Part shown: positions 16,968-25,343 of the stretch, one piece after another | Numbering within the stretch: position 1 is the first letter of the stretch | Layout: each line of letters opens with the position of its first letter | Origin: Eutrophocola salsuginis | GTDB lineage: Bacteria > Pseudomonadota > Gammaproteobacteria > Pseudomonadales > Pseudohongiellaceae | Length of the DNA stretch: 64,000 nt | Assembly: GCA_038147195.1 (NCBI GenBank) | Contig: JAYQTB010000004.1 | Coordinates: 1,240,001-1,304,000 of the forward strand | Direction: 5' to 3' | Made by a program: the position numbers and the translations under genes | The notes under the pieces: generated by a model | Told to the model about the DNA's origin: nothing | The model's database searches: none | Seen by the model: the letters and a program-made list of their open reading frames with translations, nothing else

Positions 16968-17153
16968 TTACTCGTAATGATTGAACATCTCCTGCTTTTC
17001 TTTCGGTAGCTGGCACTTCTCTTCTGTGGTGAGGTGATGCTCTTCAGGCAAGCTGGCACCGCAATATATGCAGCGATTGGAAACACTCTGCATGATCTTG
17101 CAATTAAAATGCGGACAATTGGGTTTTTCATTTGGTATGGTTCTCGCCCCCAA
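16968..17153 (-). CDS. Small zinc-ribbon protein, possibly degraded at the 3' end
   Basis: This 61-residue frame starts at a TTG (no ATG is available) and shows a four-cysteine zinc-binding pattern: C13, C18, C28 and C31 (NCPHFNCKIM ... NRCIYCGASLPEEH). Beyond its TAA the same frame still reads coding-like (NAEEIISGMRKGMGIP), and after a run of eight A's the next frame reads KKSLAACEKAWEYRSEKKAKQ... to about 16835. That suggests a longer protein broken by a nonsense codon and a frameshift, but a short intact protein is equally possible. Function unknown. Confidence 0.5.
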   Translation of the reverse strand: MGARTIPNEKPNCPHFNCKIMQSVSNRCIYCGASLPEEHHLTTEEKCQLPKEKQEMFNHYE

Positions 17154-17219
17154 TGCCTGTGCGATAATTCATCCCTTCCTGCTAGACCAGCCTGCCAAAA
17201 GCCCTCGGTTTTTCGCACT

Positions 17220-17248
17220 TTCACCCCCTAGGACGATGTGGGTATACT
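17220..17248 (+). promoter_or_regulatory. Candidate promoter of the NHL propeller gene
   Basis: TATACT (17243-17248) is preceded at 17 bases by TTCACC (17220-17225, matching four of six bases of TTGACA). The predicted start lies about 14 bases before the ribosome binding site AGAGGGA of the gene starting at 17269. Confidence 0.45.
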
Positions 17249-17268
17249 GCCACGGAAGAGGGAATATC

Positions 17269-18258
17269 ATGAAAGTATTACTGAAATTTACCGTCCTGTG
17301 CGCGTCTGTAATTTGCTTTGCGCACACATTACTTTATCCGCAGCAGGGGCTGGCGCAACGTCCCAACCGCGACCTGCTGCCGCTTACAGCCTACTCGCTT
17401 GACGGCTACGAGGCAGTCGAAGTCACCGAAACCCTGAACCTGCCCGCCGGCTTTGCCTTTTCCCGTGTATCCAGTGTCGTCACCGCCGATGACGGCCACA
17501 TGATCATCCTGCATCGCGGCGAAGACCCCCTGCTAGAATTCGATGCAGATGGGAATTTCGTGAAAGCCTTCGGACCACGCGATACCTGGACCTTTGCTCA
17601 CGGACTGCGCCTCGACCCCGACGGCAATATCTGGGTAACTGATATCGGCACCCACACTGTGGTTAAGATGGATCGTGCCGGCAACACCTTGCTCACGCTG
17701 GGCACCGCAGGCCAGAATGGCCTGTGGGACGAGGCTTCCGGCGCACGTATCTTCGACCAGCCCAACGATATCGCCTTCGACAACCAGGGCAATTTCTACA
17801 TAGCACAGGGACATGTTCGTGGTGAACCCCGCATCCTCAAATTCGACGCCGATGGCAATTTCATCACCATGTGGGGAACGCGCGGCAGTGGCGATGGCGA
17901 ACTGGCCGTCGCCCATGCCATCGAAATAGATTCTGCGGATCGCCTCTACGTTGCTGACCGGGAAAACATGCGCGTGGTGATCTATGACACCGAAGGCCAG
18001 GTCCTCAACGAATGGCATTTCGACGCCATGGTGTGCGCCGTCTATCTACATGATGACGGCACAATGTACATGACAACCGGTTTTGACGGGGAATGGGCCA
18101 TCCTAGATGGCGATGGCAAAGTGGTTGGCTCACTGGGGCACCCTGGCGACGGCCTGGGCGGCTTCGGCGAAGGTCACTTCATGACCGTCGATACCCGCGG
18201 TGATGTTTATATCGCCGACGCGGTCAGCAGCAAGGTGCACCTGTTCCGCAAAAAATAA
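17269..18258 (+). CDS. Exported NHL-repeat (six-bladed) beta-propeller protein
   Basis: The start at 17269 has an AGAGGGA ribosome binding site and gives about 329 residues with a signal peptide (FTVLCASVICFAHTLLYPQQGLAQ). The body consists of NHL-type blades: DPDGNIWVTDIGTHTVVKMDRAG, DNQGNFYIAQGH, DSADRLYVADRENMRVVIYD and DTRGDVYIADAVSSKVHLF. This is the fold of peptidyl-alpha-hydroxyglycine lyase and of many ligand-binding propellers. It stands alone on the plus strand, converging with the DUF3237 gene without a gap (stop codons abut). Confidence 0.83.
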   Translation: MKVLLKFTVLCASVICFAHTLLYPQQGLAQRPNRDLLPLTAYSLDGYEAVEVTETLNLPAGFAFSRVSSVVTADDGHMIILHRGEDPLLEFDADGNFVKAFGPRDTWTFAHGLRLDPDGNIWVTDIGTHTVVKMDRAGNTLLTLGTAGQNGLWDEASGARIFDQPNDIAFDNQGNFYIAQGHVRGEPRILKFDADGNFITMWGTRGSGDGELAVAHAIEIDSADRLYVADRENMRVVIYDTEGQVLNEWHFDAMVCAVYLHDDGTMYMTTGFDGEWAILDGDGKVVGSLGHPGDGLGGFGEGHFMTVDTRGDVYIADAVSSKVHLFRKK

Positions 18259-18765
18259 TTACCTGACGCGGTAGATCTGCACAAACACCATGCCCGGACG
18301 TTCCGGTTTTACCACCAGGTTGCTGAGAAACACGTTCTTGTTGAGCCAGTCGTACTTGCCGACCGGCGCCGTGAACCTCGGCGTGGTACGAATGTAAGGG
18401 GCTCCGCCTGCCGCTGCCGGAGGTACGATGATGCCGTCGTTGACGACATTGATAAGCGCCCCGTCATCCGTGCGGATCATGTAGACCGCGTGCACTTCCG
18501 TCACACCGTCAGCCCTCACCAACTGGTAGTCCGCACCACCTGCCAACACCTCACCGCGAATATCCTCTCCTGTGAAATCACCGCCCGTTATGGGGATGGC
18601 CAGGCGCCGGCCGTCGCTGGTCTCACCATTGACGATCGCGGGTGACAGCTCGGCGCGGACTTCGAAGACGAATTCCGCCTGCAGCGTGTCGGGTGCATCC
18701 TGCGCCAATACGGCGGTAGTGATAAAAGCCAGAGTGGCGATAAACATTACTATCAGTGTTTTCAT
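18259..18765 (-). CDS. Exported DUF3237 protein (block A)
   Basis: Starting at 18765, it has about 168 residues: a signal peptide (MKTLIVMFIATLAFITTAVLAQ) and a DUF3237 domain (LQAEFVFEVRAELSPAIVNGETSDGRRLAIPITGGDFTGEDIRGEVLAGGADYQLVRADG ... as recognised from the family, ending DWLNKNVFLSN). The gene follows the tannase gene by only 2 bases, so it is cotranscribed. A second DUF3237 gene stands in block B (29249-29884). DUF3237 proteins are beta-barrel proteins of unknown function often found among genes for aromatic and steroid degradation. Confidence 0.85.
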   Translation of the reverse strand: MKTLIVMFIATLAFITTAVLAQDAPDTLQAEFVFEVRAELSPAIVNGETSDGRRLAIPITGGDFTGEDIRGEVLAGGADYQLVRADGVTEVHAVYMIRTDDGALINVVNDGIIVPPAAAGGAPYIRTTPRFTAPVGKYDWLNKNVFLSNLVVKPERPGMVFVQIYRVR

Positions 18766-18767
18766 TA

Positions 18768-20330
18768 TCAGGGCTCCTGGCAACTGTAATTGGCTGCGTC
18801 ATCGATGCTGCCGCTACCGTTGTAATGCGGGTGGGATGGCCAGGCGCACAGGGGGCGGCTGACGCCGGGCATGCTCCTGCCGGTTGCCGTGACGGCATCC
18901 GGTGCCGGCCCATTTTCTACCCACTCCACCAGTCCGGTGAGCAGGTCAAAAGTATCCAGCGACTGCTGACCACCCGCGCAATGGGCCATACCCGGCACGT
19001 AAAACAGTCGGCTCCAGTCCTTCACCGTGGCCAGACCGCCATTGAAGTCGGCCATTTCCTCGTAGTAACGGATGGTTTCGTTGACGGAGAACCAAGGATC
19101 TGCGGCACCATGGAAAAAAACCTGCTTGCCGCCGTTGTCGGCAAACGAACTCATCAGCACGGAGAGAGTTTCACCCATCACCAGGTGCTGGCGACTGGCG
19201 GCGATGACCGCCGCATCGACATCCATTTCCAGCACGCCGGTTGACCCCGCCCCTTCCGGTGGATTATTGGTGCTGGCCAGGATGCCAGGCAAGCGGCCGG
19301 CATCATCGATACCCGGATCGTATTCGAAACCTGGATAAACCTGGATGCCGCGCGAATCTCGCGGTCCCTGCATGGCCATGTGTATGGCGTCAGCCTTGGC
19401 CGGCGGCAGGCAGGATGCCGAGGGGTCGCCGCTGTCACAGGCGATGACACGAGGATCGAAATCGCAGGCCCTGGGATTGAAAAGCAGGCCGTCGACGGCC
19501 CCGTCCAGCCCGTCGCAACGAGTCATCAGTGCGTCGATAACCAGCTCACGCTCGGCTTCGGACAGCATTGGGCCGGGTTGCGGTCGGCCGTTGTCATCCG
19601 GTAGTGCAGCCTGGTTGAGTTGCACACCCACCCAGCGAATACCGATATTAGACAGGCTGGTGCGCATGGCAGGCGCACCGGAAATGATGCCGTCGTAGTA
19701 CAGCGGATACCGCTGTGCCATAAGCATGCCTTCTCTGCCGCCCGTGGAACAGCCGGTAAAATAACTGTAGTCGATATCGCGGCCATAATAACGACTGACC
19801 AGCGGCTTGGTGATTTCGGTAACTTTCGGGTTAGCCTTGTAATAAAAGTTGAGACTGGCTTCCTGGTCAGCAAAAAAACTACCATCGAACGGTCCTCTTG
19901 CCTGGTGCCCTGTATCGTTGCTTACCACAGCGAAACCGCGCATCAGGGCCGGGGCATTGCCTGCAGCAGTGCCGCCAAGCGGTTCACCCACAGCACCGTT
20001 GAGCCCGCCGCCACCCTGGAACAGGAAGCGGCCATTCCATTCACGCGGCAAGTTGACCGCGAAGCGAATGGCGTATTCCACGTCATTGACCCCGATTCGG
20101 CGGTCGATCGCACCCTCCACATGACAATGCGGCGGCAGCGTAACATCTGGCCCGCCGAAAGGACTGGTCAGAGTGCGGTCATCGAACCACTGGGCGCTGG
20201 TGACCTCGACGTTGTAGCCATCCAGGCTGAAAGCAGTCAATGCCGCGCAGATTTCCGCCTGCTGTGCCATGGCCTGGCCCGTACTTATTACGAGCAACAG
20301 GGTGCCGAAGTGTTTATTAATACTAAGCAT
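18768..20330 (-). CDS. Tannase/feruloyl esterase family protein
   Basis: Starting at 20330 it has 520 residues, with a GGGGA ribosome binding site and a signal peptide (INKHFGTLLLVISTGQAMAQQ). The serine hydrolase triad of the family is complete and shows the CS-D-HC pattern: C194-S195 (GCSTGGREG), D411 (GAADPWFS) and H450-C451 (GMAHCAGG). Also visible is GGGGLNGAVG and a Cys-rich lid region. The family hydrolyses gallate, ferulate or terephthalate esters. Given the neighbouring carotenoid-oxygenase gene and the ligAB region, release of phenolic acids from plant or algal esters is a reasonable inference; the substrate is unproven. Confidence 0.9.
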   Translation of the reverse strand: MLSINKHFGTLLLVISTGQAMAQQAEICAALTAFSLDGYNVEVTSAQWFDDRTLTSPFGGPDVTLPPHCHVEGAIDRRIGVNDVEYAIRFAVNLPREWNGRFLFQGGGGLNGAVGEPLGGTAAGNAPALMRGFAVVSNDTGHQARGPFDGSFFADQEASLNFYYKANPKVTEITKPLVSRYYGRDIDYSYFTGCSTGGREGMLMAQRYPLYYDGIISGAPAMRTSLSNIGIRWVGVQLNQAALPDDNGRPQPGPMLSEAERELVIDALMTRCDGLDGAVDGLLFNPRACDFDPRVIACDSGDPSASCLPPAKADAIHMAMQGPRDSRGIQVYPGFEYDPGIDDAGRLPGILASTNNPPEGAGSTGVLEMDVDAAVIAASRQHLVMGETLSVLMSSFADNGGKQVFFHGAADPWFSVNETIRYYEEMADFNGGLATVKDWSRLFYVPGMAHCAGGQQSLDTFDLLTGLVEWVENGPAPDAVTATGRSMPGVSRPLCAWPSHPHYNGSGSIDDAANYSCQEP

Positions 20331-20372
20331 GTTTAGTCCCCTTTTCGAATTCTGCCCGTAAAGCAACTGCGC

Positions 20373-20876
20373 TTACAGGTCGATGTCGTCATTGCGCTTG
20401 TGTGACCGTGAACGCCAGGTGTTGTAGCGGGCATGGACGCCGCGCGTGAAGAGTGATGAATAATTTTCCAGTTCATCGACAAGATAGAGAATGGCCAACA
20501 CGATAACGGCCAGCTTGATCGCCGGTGCATTGCCCGCAACCGGTATGGTGACGCCGATAGCCGCCAGCGCCCAGATGGTCGCGGCCGATGTCACGCCAAG
20601 TATCACACCGTCCTTCGTCAGCATCACACCGGCGCCCAGAAAGCCGATACCGGTGACGACCTGGCCGATGATACGGGTCGGATCGGTGGCTTCGGTATCC
20701 ACCACCATGGAGATACTGAGGAAGATATAGGTACCCAGGACGATCAGCGACGAGGTTCTTATCCCAACGGGCTTGCCGCGCAACTGGCGTTCAAGCCCGA
20801 CGATGGTGCCGCAGAATATGGCCGTGCCCACTGAAGACCAGTGGAACGGCTCGATCGATAGCAGTTCCTGGAACAT
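20373..20876 (-). CDS. MgtC/SapB family membrane protein
   Basis: This 167-residue protein has four to five hydrophobic helices and the MgtC core GTIVGLERQLRGKPVGIRTSSLIVLG (residues about 24-49), followed by GQVVTGIGFLGAGVML and GVTSAATIWALAAIG. MgtC-type proteins bind or modulate membrane transporters and ATP synthase; here the C-terminal tail is short, so it is the minimal membrane form. It lies 13 bases after the carotenoid-oxygenase gene and 42 bases before the tannase gene. Its job in this operon is not evident. Confidence 0.88.
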   Translation of the reverse strand: MFQELLSIEPFHWSSVGTAIFCGTIVGLERQLRGKPVGIRTSSLIVLGTYIFLSISMVVDTEATDPTRIIGQVVTGIGFLGAGVMLTKDGVILGVTSAATIWALAAIGVTIPVAGNAPAIKLAVIVLAILYLVDELENYSSLFTRGVHARYNTWRSRSHKRNDDIDL

Positions 20877-20889
20877 GAGGCAGTTCCGG

Positions 20890-22455
20890 TCAGGCCGGCA
20901 TCTGCCACTCCGGCACCCACCAGCCGTGGATCTGACCGGTGGCTCGAATCGGCAAGTGAACTACCGCCACGGGGCCATCTTCGAGATGCTCTGCATCGAG
21001 AATCACCAGGTCGCCGCGGCCGTTTTCATTCTGCCGCGTGGCGACGCCCATGAGGTAGCCTGCCCCTTCGGGCGCATCAGGACTCTTGGGCGCAAAGCAG
21101 CATTCCGCCAGGGAGGTGCCGGGGCCGGCATCCCAGAACACGGTGGTGCGGGTGGCGTTGTCCATGCGGATATAGCCGGCATTGGCCTGGCGCGGGTTGG
21201 GTGCATCCTTGTCGCGGGTGCCGAGGAAGCCGTAACGGTAATTTTCCGTGTTGTAACGGTCGTCCTGCCGCGGCAGCGCGCCGGTGTAATCGTACAGGCG
21301 TTCGATCTCGTACCCGTTCACGCTGCGATCGTTCATGTTCGCGGACAGGCGCGTCATATAGCTGGTGCCGCGCACGGGATCCCACTGCTTGCCACCTTGC
21401 ATCGGCATGAACGGGAACGGGTTAGACTGAGACATTTCCACGTCCACGTAGATGCGGCCGTTATCCTCAAATGTACCCATGACGTGGGTGGCGCTGCGGG
21501 TCGGGCCTTCAAACCAGCGCATGTCAGAACCGTCGCCATCACGGCGAACGGCGCCGAACCAGGTGCGGCCCGAGTCGTTCCAGGCCCAGTGAATGCCGCC
21601 TTCCTGGATCTGCTGTCGGTCGATAACCATGGGAATGACATACAGGATGATGTAGTTCTCGGTTACAGCGAAGTCATGCAGCATGCCCACGTAGGGCACC
21701 TTCACCATGGCATTCCAGACCAGTTCTCCCTGTGGCGTGTATTCGAACAGGGATACGTCGTCGCTACCGAAACCGGTGGCTTCGTACCCGAAGGCGACGA
21801 TGTTGCCGGTGCGTGAATCCACCTTCGGGTGAGCCGTGAAAGTCTGACTGGGCAGCGTACCGTCGAAGGTATAGTTCGGGATAACAGTTTCCAAGGTCAG
21901 CAGGTCCATGGCGGCGGGCGGGCTGTCCTCTTTCAGAGCCAGCAGGTAGTTCTTGTGGTTGATGATATGGGTATTGGCCGTGCTGCGGCTGAGACCGGCT
22001 ACGCTGGGGTCGTCCATATACGGGTTGCGGTACATCGGGAACAGAATGCGGCCGGCCTCATTCTGGGCTTTCCATCGATCGTTTTTCACGAAGCGGGTGC
22101 GATAGTCGACGCGCCCGTCCTTAATACGGAACATGCCGACATGCCCTTCCCCGTCGAAGGGGATATTGCCAGCTCGCATTGGATATTGCGCATCGGGTCC
22201 TACCCGGTAGAACGCACCGTTAAGGTCATCCGGTATTTTACCGGTCACCTGGCAGTCACTGACATCGGCTTCCAGCCTGAACAGGTTCGAGCCTTGGGGC
22301 GCGCCTGCGCCAGGACCACCCTGACCGCCCGGAGGCTGCGCCTGGGCATTGGAGATGAATCCAGCACCAGCTGCAGCGCCGGCAAGACAGATGGCGCTAC
22401 CGAGCACTTGGCGGCGGTTGAAAGTGTGTTCGTCGGTGTTCTTCTTGTCACTCAT
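20890..22455 (-). CDS. Tat-exported carotenoid/lignostilbene oxygenase-type protein (RPE65 family)
   Basis: This 521-residue protein has a twin-arginine signal (NRRQVLGS at 13-20, hydrophobic to about 39) and a seven-bladed RPE65-type propeller. The four iron-binding histidines are visible: H209 (FTAHPKVD), H260 (GMLHDFAVT), H324 (SATHVMG) and H510 (GQIHGWW). Family members cleave carbon-carbon double bonds in carotenoids, stilbenes (lignostilbene dioxygenase) or isoeugenol. Export by Tat means the cofactor is loaded before secretion and the enzyme acts in the periplasm or outside. The neighbouring phenolic-ester and ring-cleavage genes favour a stilbene-like or phenylpropanoid substrate, but a carotenoid or terpenoid is possible. 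Confidence 0.9.
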   Translation of the reverse strand: MSDKKNTDEHTFNRRQVLGSAICLAGAAAGAGFISNAQAQPPGGQGGPGAGAPQGSNLFRLEADVSDCQVTGKIPDDLNGAFYRVGPDAQYPMRAGNIPFDGEGHVGMFRIKDGRVDYRTRFVKNDRWKAQNEAGRILFPMYRNPYMDDPSVAGLSRSTANTHIINHKNYLLALKEDSPPAAMDLLTLETVIPNYTFDGTLPSQTFTAHPKVDSRTGNIVAFGYEATGFGSDDVSLFEYTPQGELVWNAMVKVPYVGMLHDFAVTENYIILYVIPMVIDRQQIQEGGIHWAWNDSGRTWFGAVRRDGDGSDMRWFEGPTRSATHVMGTFEDNGRIYVDVEMSQSNPFPFMPMQGGKQWDPVRGTSYMTRLSANMNDRSVNGYEIERLYDYTGALPRQDDRYNTENYRYGFLGTRDKDAPNPRQANAGYIRMDNATRTTVFWDAGPGTSLAECCFAPKSPDAPEGAGYLMGVATRQNENGRGDLVILDAEHLEDGPVAVVHLPIRATGQIHGWWVPEWQMPA

Positions 22456-22551
22456 CGCGGTTTTCCTGAAACATCGTTTTTAGTCGAATTCGGTTCTTGT
22501 TATTGGTCCTAGTTTACTACTCCGTCGGCCGGGACTACATCTTCTTATTGG

Positions 22552-23532
22552 CTACCAGATGATCGAGGGCAAGGCCGGATCCTGCCATGGCGAAGCCATG
22601 CCGTAGGGTACGGACACGAACACCGCCTCGATCTGGCGGATTTTGCCGTCCTCGATACGAAACAGCTCCAGCAGGTAAAAGGAGTGAGGGTAGCGCAGCG
22701 GTGAATTGATGACCCTGCCGTCCGTCAGGGTATATTCCCCCAGCCGGCCGGAATGATCGATGAAGCCCGAAGCCAGTACCAGCCCACGTTCCTCGTCCAC
22801 CAGCGGAAAGCGGCGTGCGCGCAGGCGGTCATCGTAACGGTAGTTGCCCTGGCGAAACTGCTCCTCGCAGCCCAGCGCACCGACCGAGGTGAATTCCACC
22901 GCGGCATTGTTGGTGGTCTTGGTGCCGTTTTCGACACGATTGCAGTCTTCATGAAAGGCGGTAAACAGGGTGCCGTCGTTGAGCTGCAGGGTATTGAAAT
23001 AACCGTCTGCGATCGCGATTAGGCGGTCGCGGGGGCGGCGCTGAGATTCGGGCAGGATGTCATAAAACAACGGCTTGTGTTCCAGCACCGGCTGCGGCCA
23101 GATGATGCTTTTCGGTTCGGTCTCCGTGCGCAACACCACGGTTTCCACCTCCGCGATACGCCCCTTCTTAGCACGAATGCGCATGGCGTACAGGGAGGAG
23201 AAACGCGGCTCGTCGACGACGCCGAAAAATGCCGCTTGCCCGTTTATCTCATCGGCCACACGCAGGTCGTACTCACCCATCCCGGTAATGGTGCCCCACA
23301 GGCCGTCACCGATGCGCAGCGGCACGTTGTTTTCCGTGAACATGACCCTGTCCGCCCAGGGCACACTGTCCGGGTCATTCGAGGTCAGACCGGCTAGGTA
23401 GGCATCGACCAGGCCGAACAGGCAAGCCCTGTCACACTCGCTGTTGTTAATAGCGTTCGGATAGGATTGCTGTGCGCCGGCCGGCAGGCAGACGCAACAA
23501 GCAAGGATTGCGAAGTGCAGTATCTTGGACAT
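22552..23532 (-). CDS. Exported DUF8021-like (SnoaL-related) protein, block A
   Basis: The start at 23532 gives 326 residues with a signal peptide (MSKILHFAILACCVCLPAGAQQ); the longer frame to 23829 has no signal and an implausible cysteine-rich extension. After it come the family landmarks NSECDRACLFGLVDAYLAGL, DEINGQAAFFGVV and two SnoaL-like halves, the second reading RRFPLVDEERGLVLASGFIDH and ELFRIEDGKIRQIEAVF. A paralogue at 28311-29234 has the same order (GCDRACLEGHMTTYYNAL, RRYPVVDEERGIVLSMVRF). Function unknown. Confidence 0.78.
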   Translation of the reverse strand: MSKILHFAILACCVCLPAGAQQSYPNAINNSECDRACLFGLVDAYLAGLTSNDPDSVPWADRVMFTENNVPLRIGDGLWGTITGMGEYDLRVADEINGQAAFFGVVDEPRFSSLYAMRIRAKKGRIAEVETVVLRTETEPKSIIWPQPVLEHKPLFYDILPESQRRPRDRLIAIADGYFNTLQLNDGTLFTAFHEDCNRVENGTKTTNNAAVEFTSVGALGCEEQFRQGNYRYDDRLRARRFPLVDEERGLVLASGFIDHSGRLGEYTLTDGRVINSPLRYPHSFYLLELFRIEDGKIRQIEAVFVSVPYGMASPWQDPALPSIIW

Positions 23533-23654
23533 GGAATTCTGGCTGTAATGAAGAGTTGTTATTGCCCGTTGGCGGGTGCACCAAGTAAAACAACATTGAA
23601 TAGCCAAAGCAAGTGAGCCCACTGCCTTGTTCCTGCTAACAATACAGGGGATAC

Positions 23655-23683
23655 TTGGACAATAAACATACTCGCATTGATAA
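23655..23683 (+). promoter_or_regulatory. Weak candidate promoter of the CE1-type esterase gene
   Basis: TTGGAC (23655-23660) and TGATAA (23678-23683) are separated by 17 bases and lie 21 bases before the ATG at 23705. The -10 match is modest. Confidence 0.3.
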
Positions 23684-23704
23684 CACACAAAACCAGGGTG
23701 CCCC

Positions 23705-24793
23705 ATGCAAAAAACAGTACTGGCTTTGATCTTTTCGTTCACCCTGCCCGCCGTGGCGGCGCAGCCCGAATCACCCAATAACACGCTGGTCTCACCTGAG
23801 ATTGCCAACGGCGCGGTGACCCTGTCCATCTACGCTCCCGAAGCATCGGCAGTAACCGTCATCGGCGACTGGATGCACCCTTTTGCTCCCCTCGCCCTAG
23901 ACAAGGCCGATAACGGCGTCTGGTCCGTGACCCTGGGCAGCCTGAAGCCCGATTACTACAGCTATTCACTGTACGTGGATGGCGTAAAGACACTCGACCC
24001 GAAGAACCCGGAAATCAAACAGGGTATTCGCGGTGTCGATAACATGTTTTACCTGAACGGGATGCAGACTGCCTTCGAGGACAACCGCCCGGTACCGCAC
24101 GGGCAGGTGCGCAAGCACTGGTACTGGTCCGACACCCTGGGTATGCAACGACGCATGCATGTCTACACGCCGCCCGGTTATGACGACAGCAATGAAGAAT
24201 ATCCAGTGTTTTACCTTCTGCACGGTGGCGGTGACGAAGATTCCGGCTGGAGCACCATTGGCCGCGCAGGCTTCATCCTCGACAATCTGATCGCCGAGGG
24301 CAAGGCTGTGCCAATGATAGTGGTCATGCCCAACGGCAGCCTCCCCAGCCGCGAGGCAAGCTTCGAGCGTGAGCTAATGACCGATGTTATACCCGAGGTG
24401 GAGCAGCATTTTCGGGTTCGCGCCAACGCGGAAAACCGAGCCATCGCTGGCCTGTCCATGGGCGGCGGCCACACCACCCAGGTCTTCGGCCTAAATACTG
24501 AGCAGTTCGATTACGTGAGCATCTGGAGTGCCGGCCTGTTCAACGGCTCGGCCGAAGACTATGAAGCCACCTACCCGGAATTCATCAGCAAGGCCGGTTG
24601 GATCAATGACAACGTAGATTATTTCTCGGTGGTGGTCGGTACCGACGACTTTGCCCACTCGGGTTCGAAACTGTTGAGTGAAACGCTCGACAAGCACGGC
24701 ATCGAGCATGAGTTCATCGAGACCGGTGGTGGCCACACCTGGATCAACTGGCGAGCCTACCTGGCAGATTTCGCACCTCGCCTGTTCAGGTAA
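23705..24793 (+). CDS. Exported CE1-type esterase (feruloyl/acetyl esterase-like)
   Basis: This 362-residue protein has a signal peptide (MQKTVLALIFSFTLPAVAAQ), an N-terminal E-set/CBM48-like domain (residues about 30-115, VTLSIYAPEASAVTVIGDW ... GVWSVTLGSLKPDYYSYSLYVDG) and an alpha/beta hydrolase of the esterase D / CE1 type. The nucleophile is S251 in GLSMGGGH; D314 or D315 (VGTDD) and H344 (GGGHTW) complete the likely triad. The same architecture is found in bacterial feruloyl esterases and xylan acetyl esterases and in enterochelin esterases. In this region release of ferulate or related phenolics is the favoured inference. Confidence 0.88.
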   Translation: MQKTVLALIFSFTLPAVAAQPESPNNTLVSPEIANGAVTLSIYAPEASAVTVIGDWMHPFAPLALDKADNGVWSVTLGSLKPDYYSYSLYVDGVKTLDPKNPEIKQGIRGVDNMFYLNGMQTAFEDNRPVPHGQVRKHWYWSDTLGMQRRMHVYTPPGYDDSNEEYPVFYLLHGGGDEDSGWSTIGRAGFILDNLIAEGKAVPMIVVMPNGSLPSREASFERELMTDVIPEVEQHFRVRANAENRAIAGLSMGGGHTTQVFGLNTEQFDYVSIWSAGLFNGSAEDYEATYPEFISKAGWINDNVDYFSVVVGTDDFAHSGSKLLSETLDKHGIEHEFIETGGGHTWINWRAYLADFAPRLFR

Positions 24794-24889
24794 AGGTCGT
24801 GAATTAATAATGATGCCGCCCGCCTGCCATTGATGAAGACAGATATCAGCTTGGATACCGGTTAAATACTTGCCGGCAACCTGGGTTAA

Positions 24890-25290
24890 GCTAACCGCCT
24901 GAATTACACCGTGATCGGCGACAGCGTGTATCCGGCATCGCGACTGGAAGCACTGACTGAGCAGCATGGCGTGGGCATACTGGTAAGCGAGGACACGCAC
25001 AGCAGGGAACCGGTCAACGTCAGGGGTCAAGGGCAAGGCGAAAGCCATTCGTATATAAGAAATGCTGGACGGGTGAATGGTTGACACCCAAACACTCGCG
25101 ACGAGCGAACAGTTCGAAAAGGCCCTGGTTTGCTACCGCCGGTGTAAATGGGAGGCGGCTGAGTCACTTCTCGTGTCTTTACTCGACGCCCACCCCGATG
25201 ATGCGCTTTACAGTCTCTACCTCGACCCCATGAGTTATTACTGCGAGCCCCGCGCCAGACAGGGACGGTATTTACATCTTTACGTCAAAG
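24890..25290 (+). pseudogene. Decayed 3' end of a class III adenylate/guanylate cyclase
   Basis: Frame 24890-25084 reads NYTVIGDSVYPASRLEALTEQHGVGILVSEDT, which is the end of a class III cyclase catalytic domain (normally YTVIGDxVNLASRLE-x-L). About position 25024 the frame changes: the next frame reads VKGKAKAIRI, then a TAA stop, then EMLDG, as in the usual VKGKAxAIRIYEML. It continues after another stop as EQFEKALVCYRRCKWEAAE and LLDAHPDDALYSLYL, the C-terminal TPR-like tail that CHASE2-type cyclases carry. One frameshift plus two nonsense codons make it a pseudogene. No upstream catalytic half remains. It explains most of the 550 bases between the esterase gene and ligB. Confidence 0.8.
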
Positions 25291-25298
25291 TAGCTAAT

Positions 25299-25325
25299 AA
25301 AAAAGGGCGCCGAAGCGCCCTTTTT
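25299..25325 (-). terminator. Rho-independent terminator of ligA-ligB
   Basis: Read on the minus strand, it is GGGCGC-TTCG-GCGCCC followed by six T's, a stable stem with a TTCG tetraloop, 18 bases after the ligB stop. On the plus strand it also has a T run, so it may work in both directions. Confidence 0.88.
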
Positions 25326-25343
25326 GTTACACCTTCAGATCAC

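Noticed and set aside
20773..21816. Open frame of 347 codons on the plus strand
   Set aside because: Antisense shadow of the carotenoid-oxygenase-type gene, whose four histidines are clear on the minus strand.
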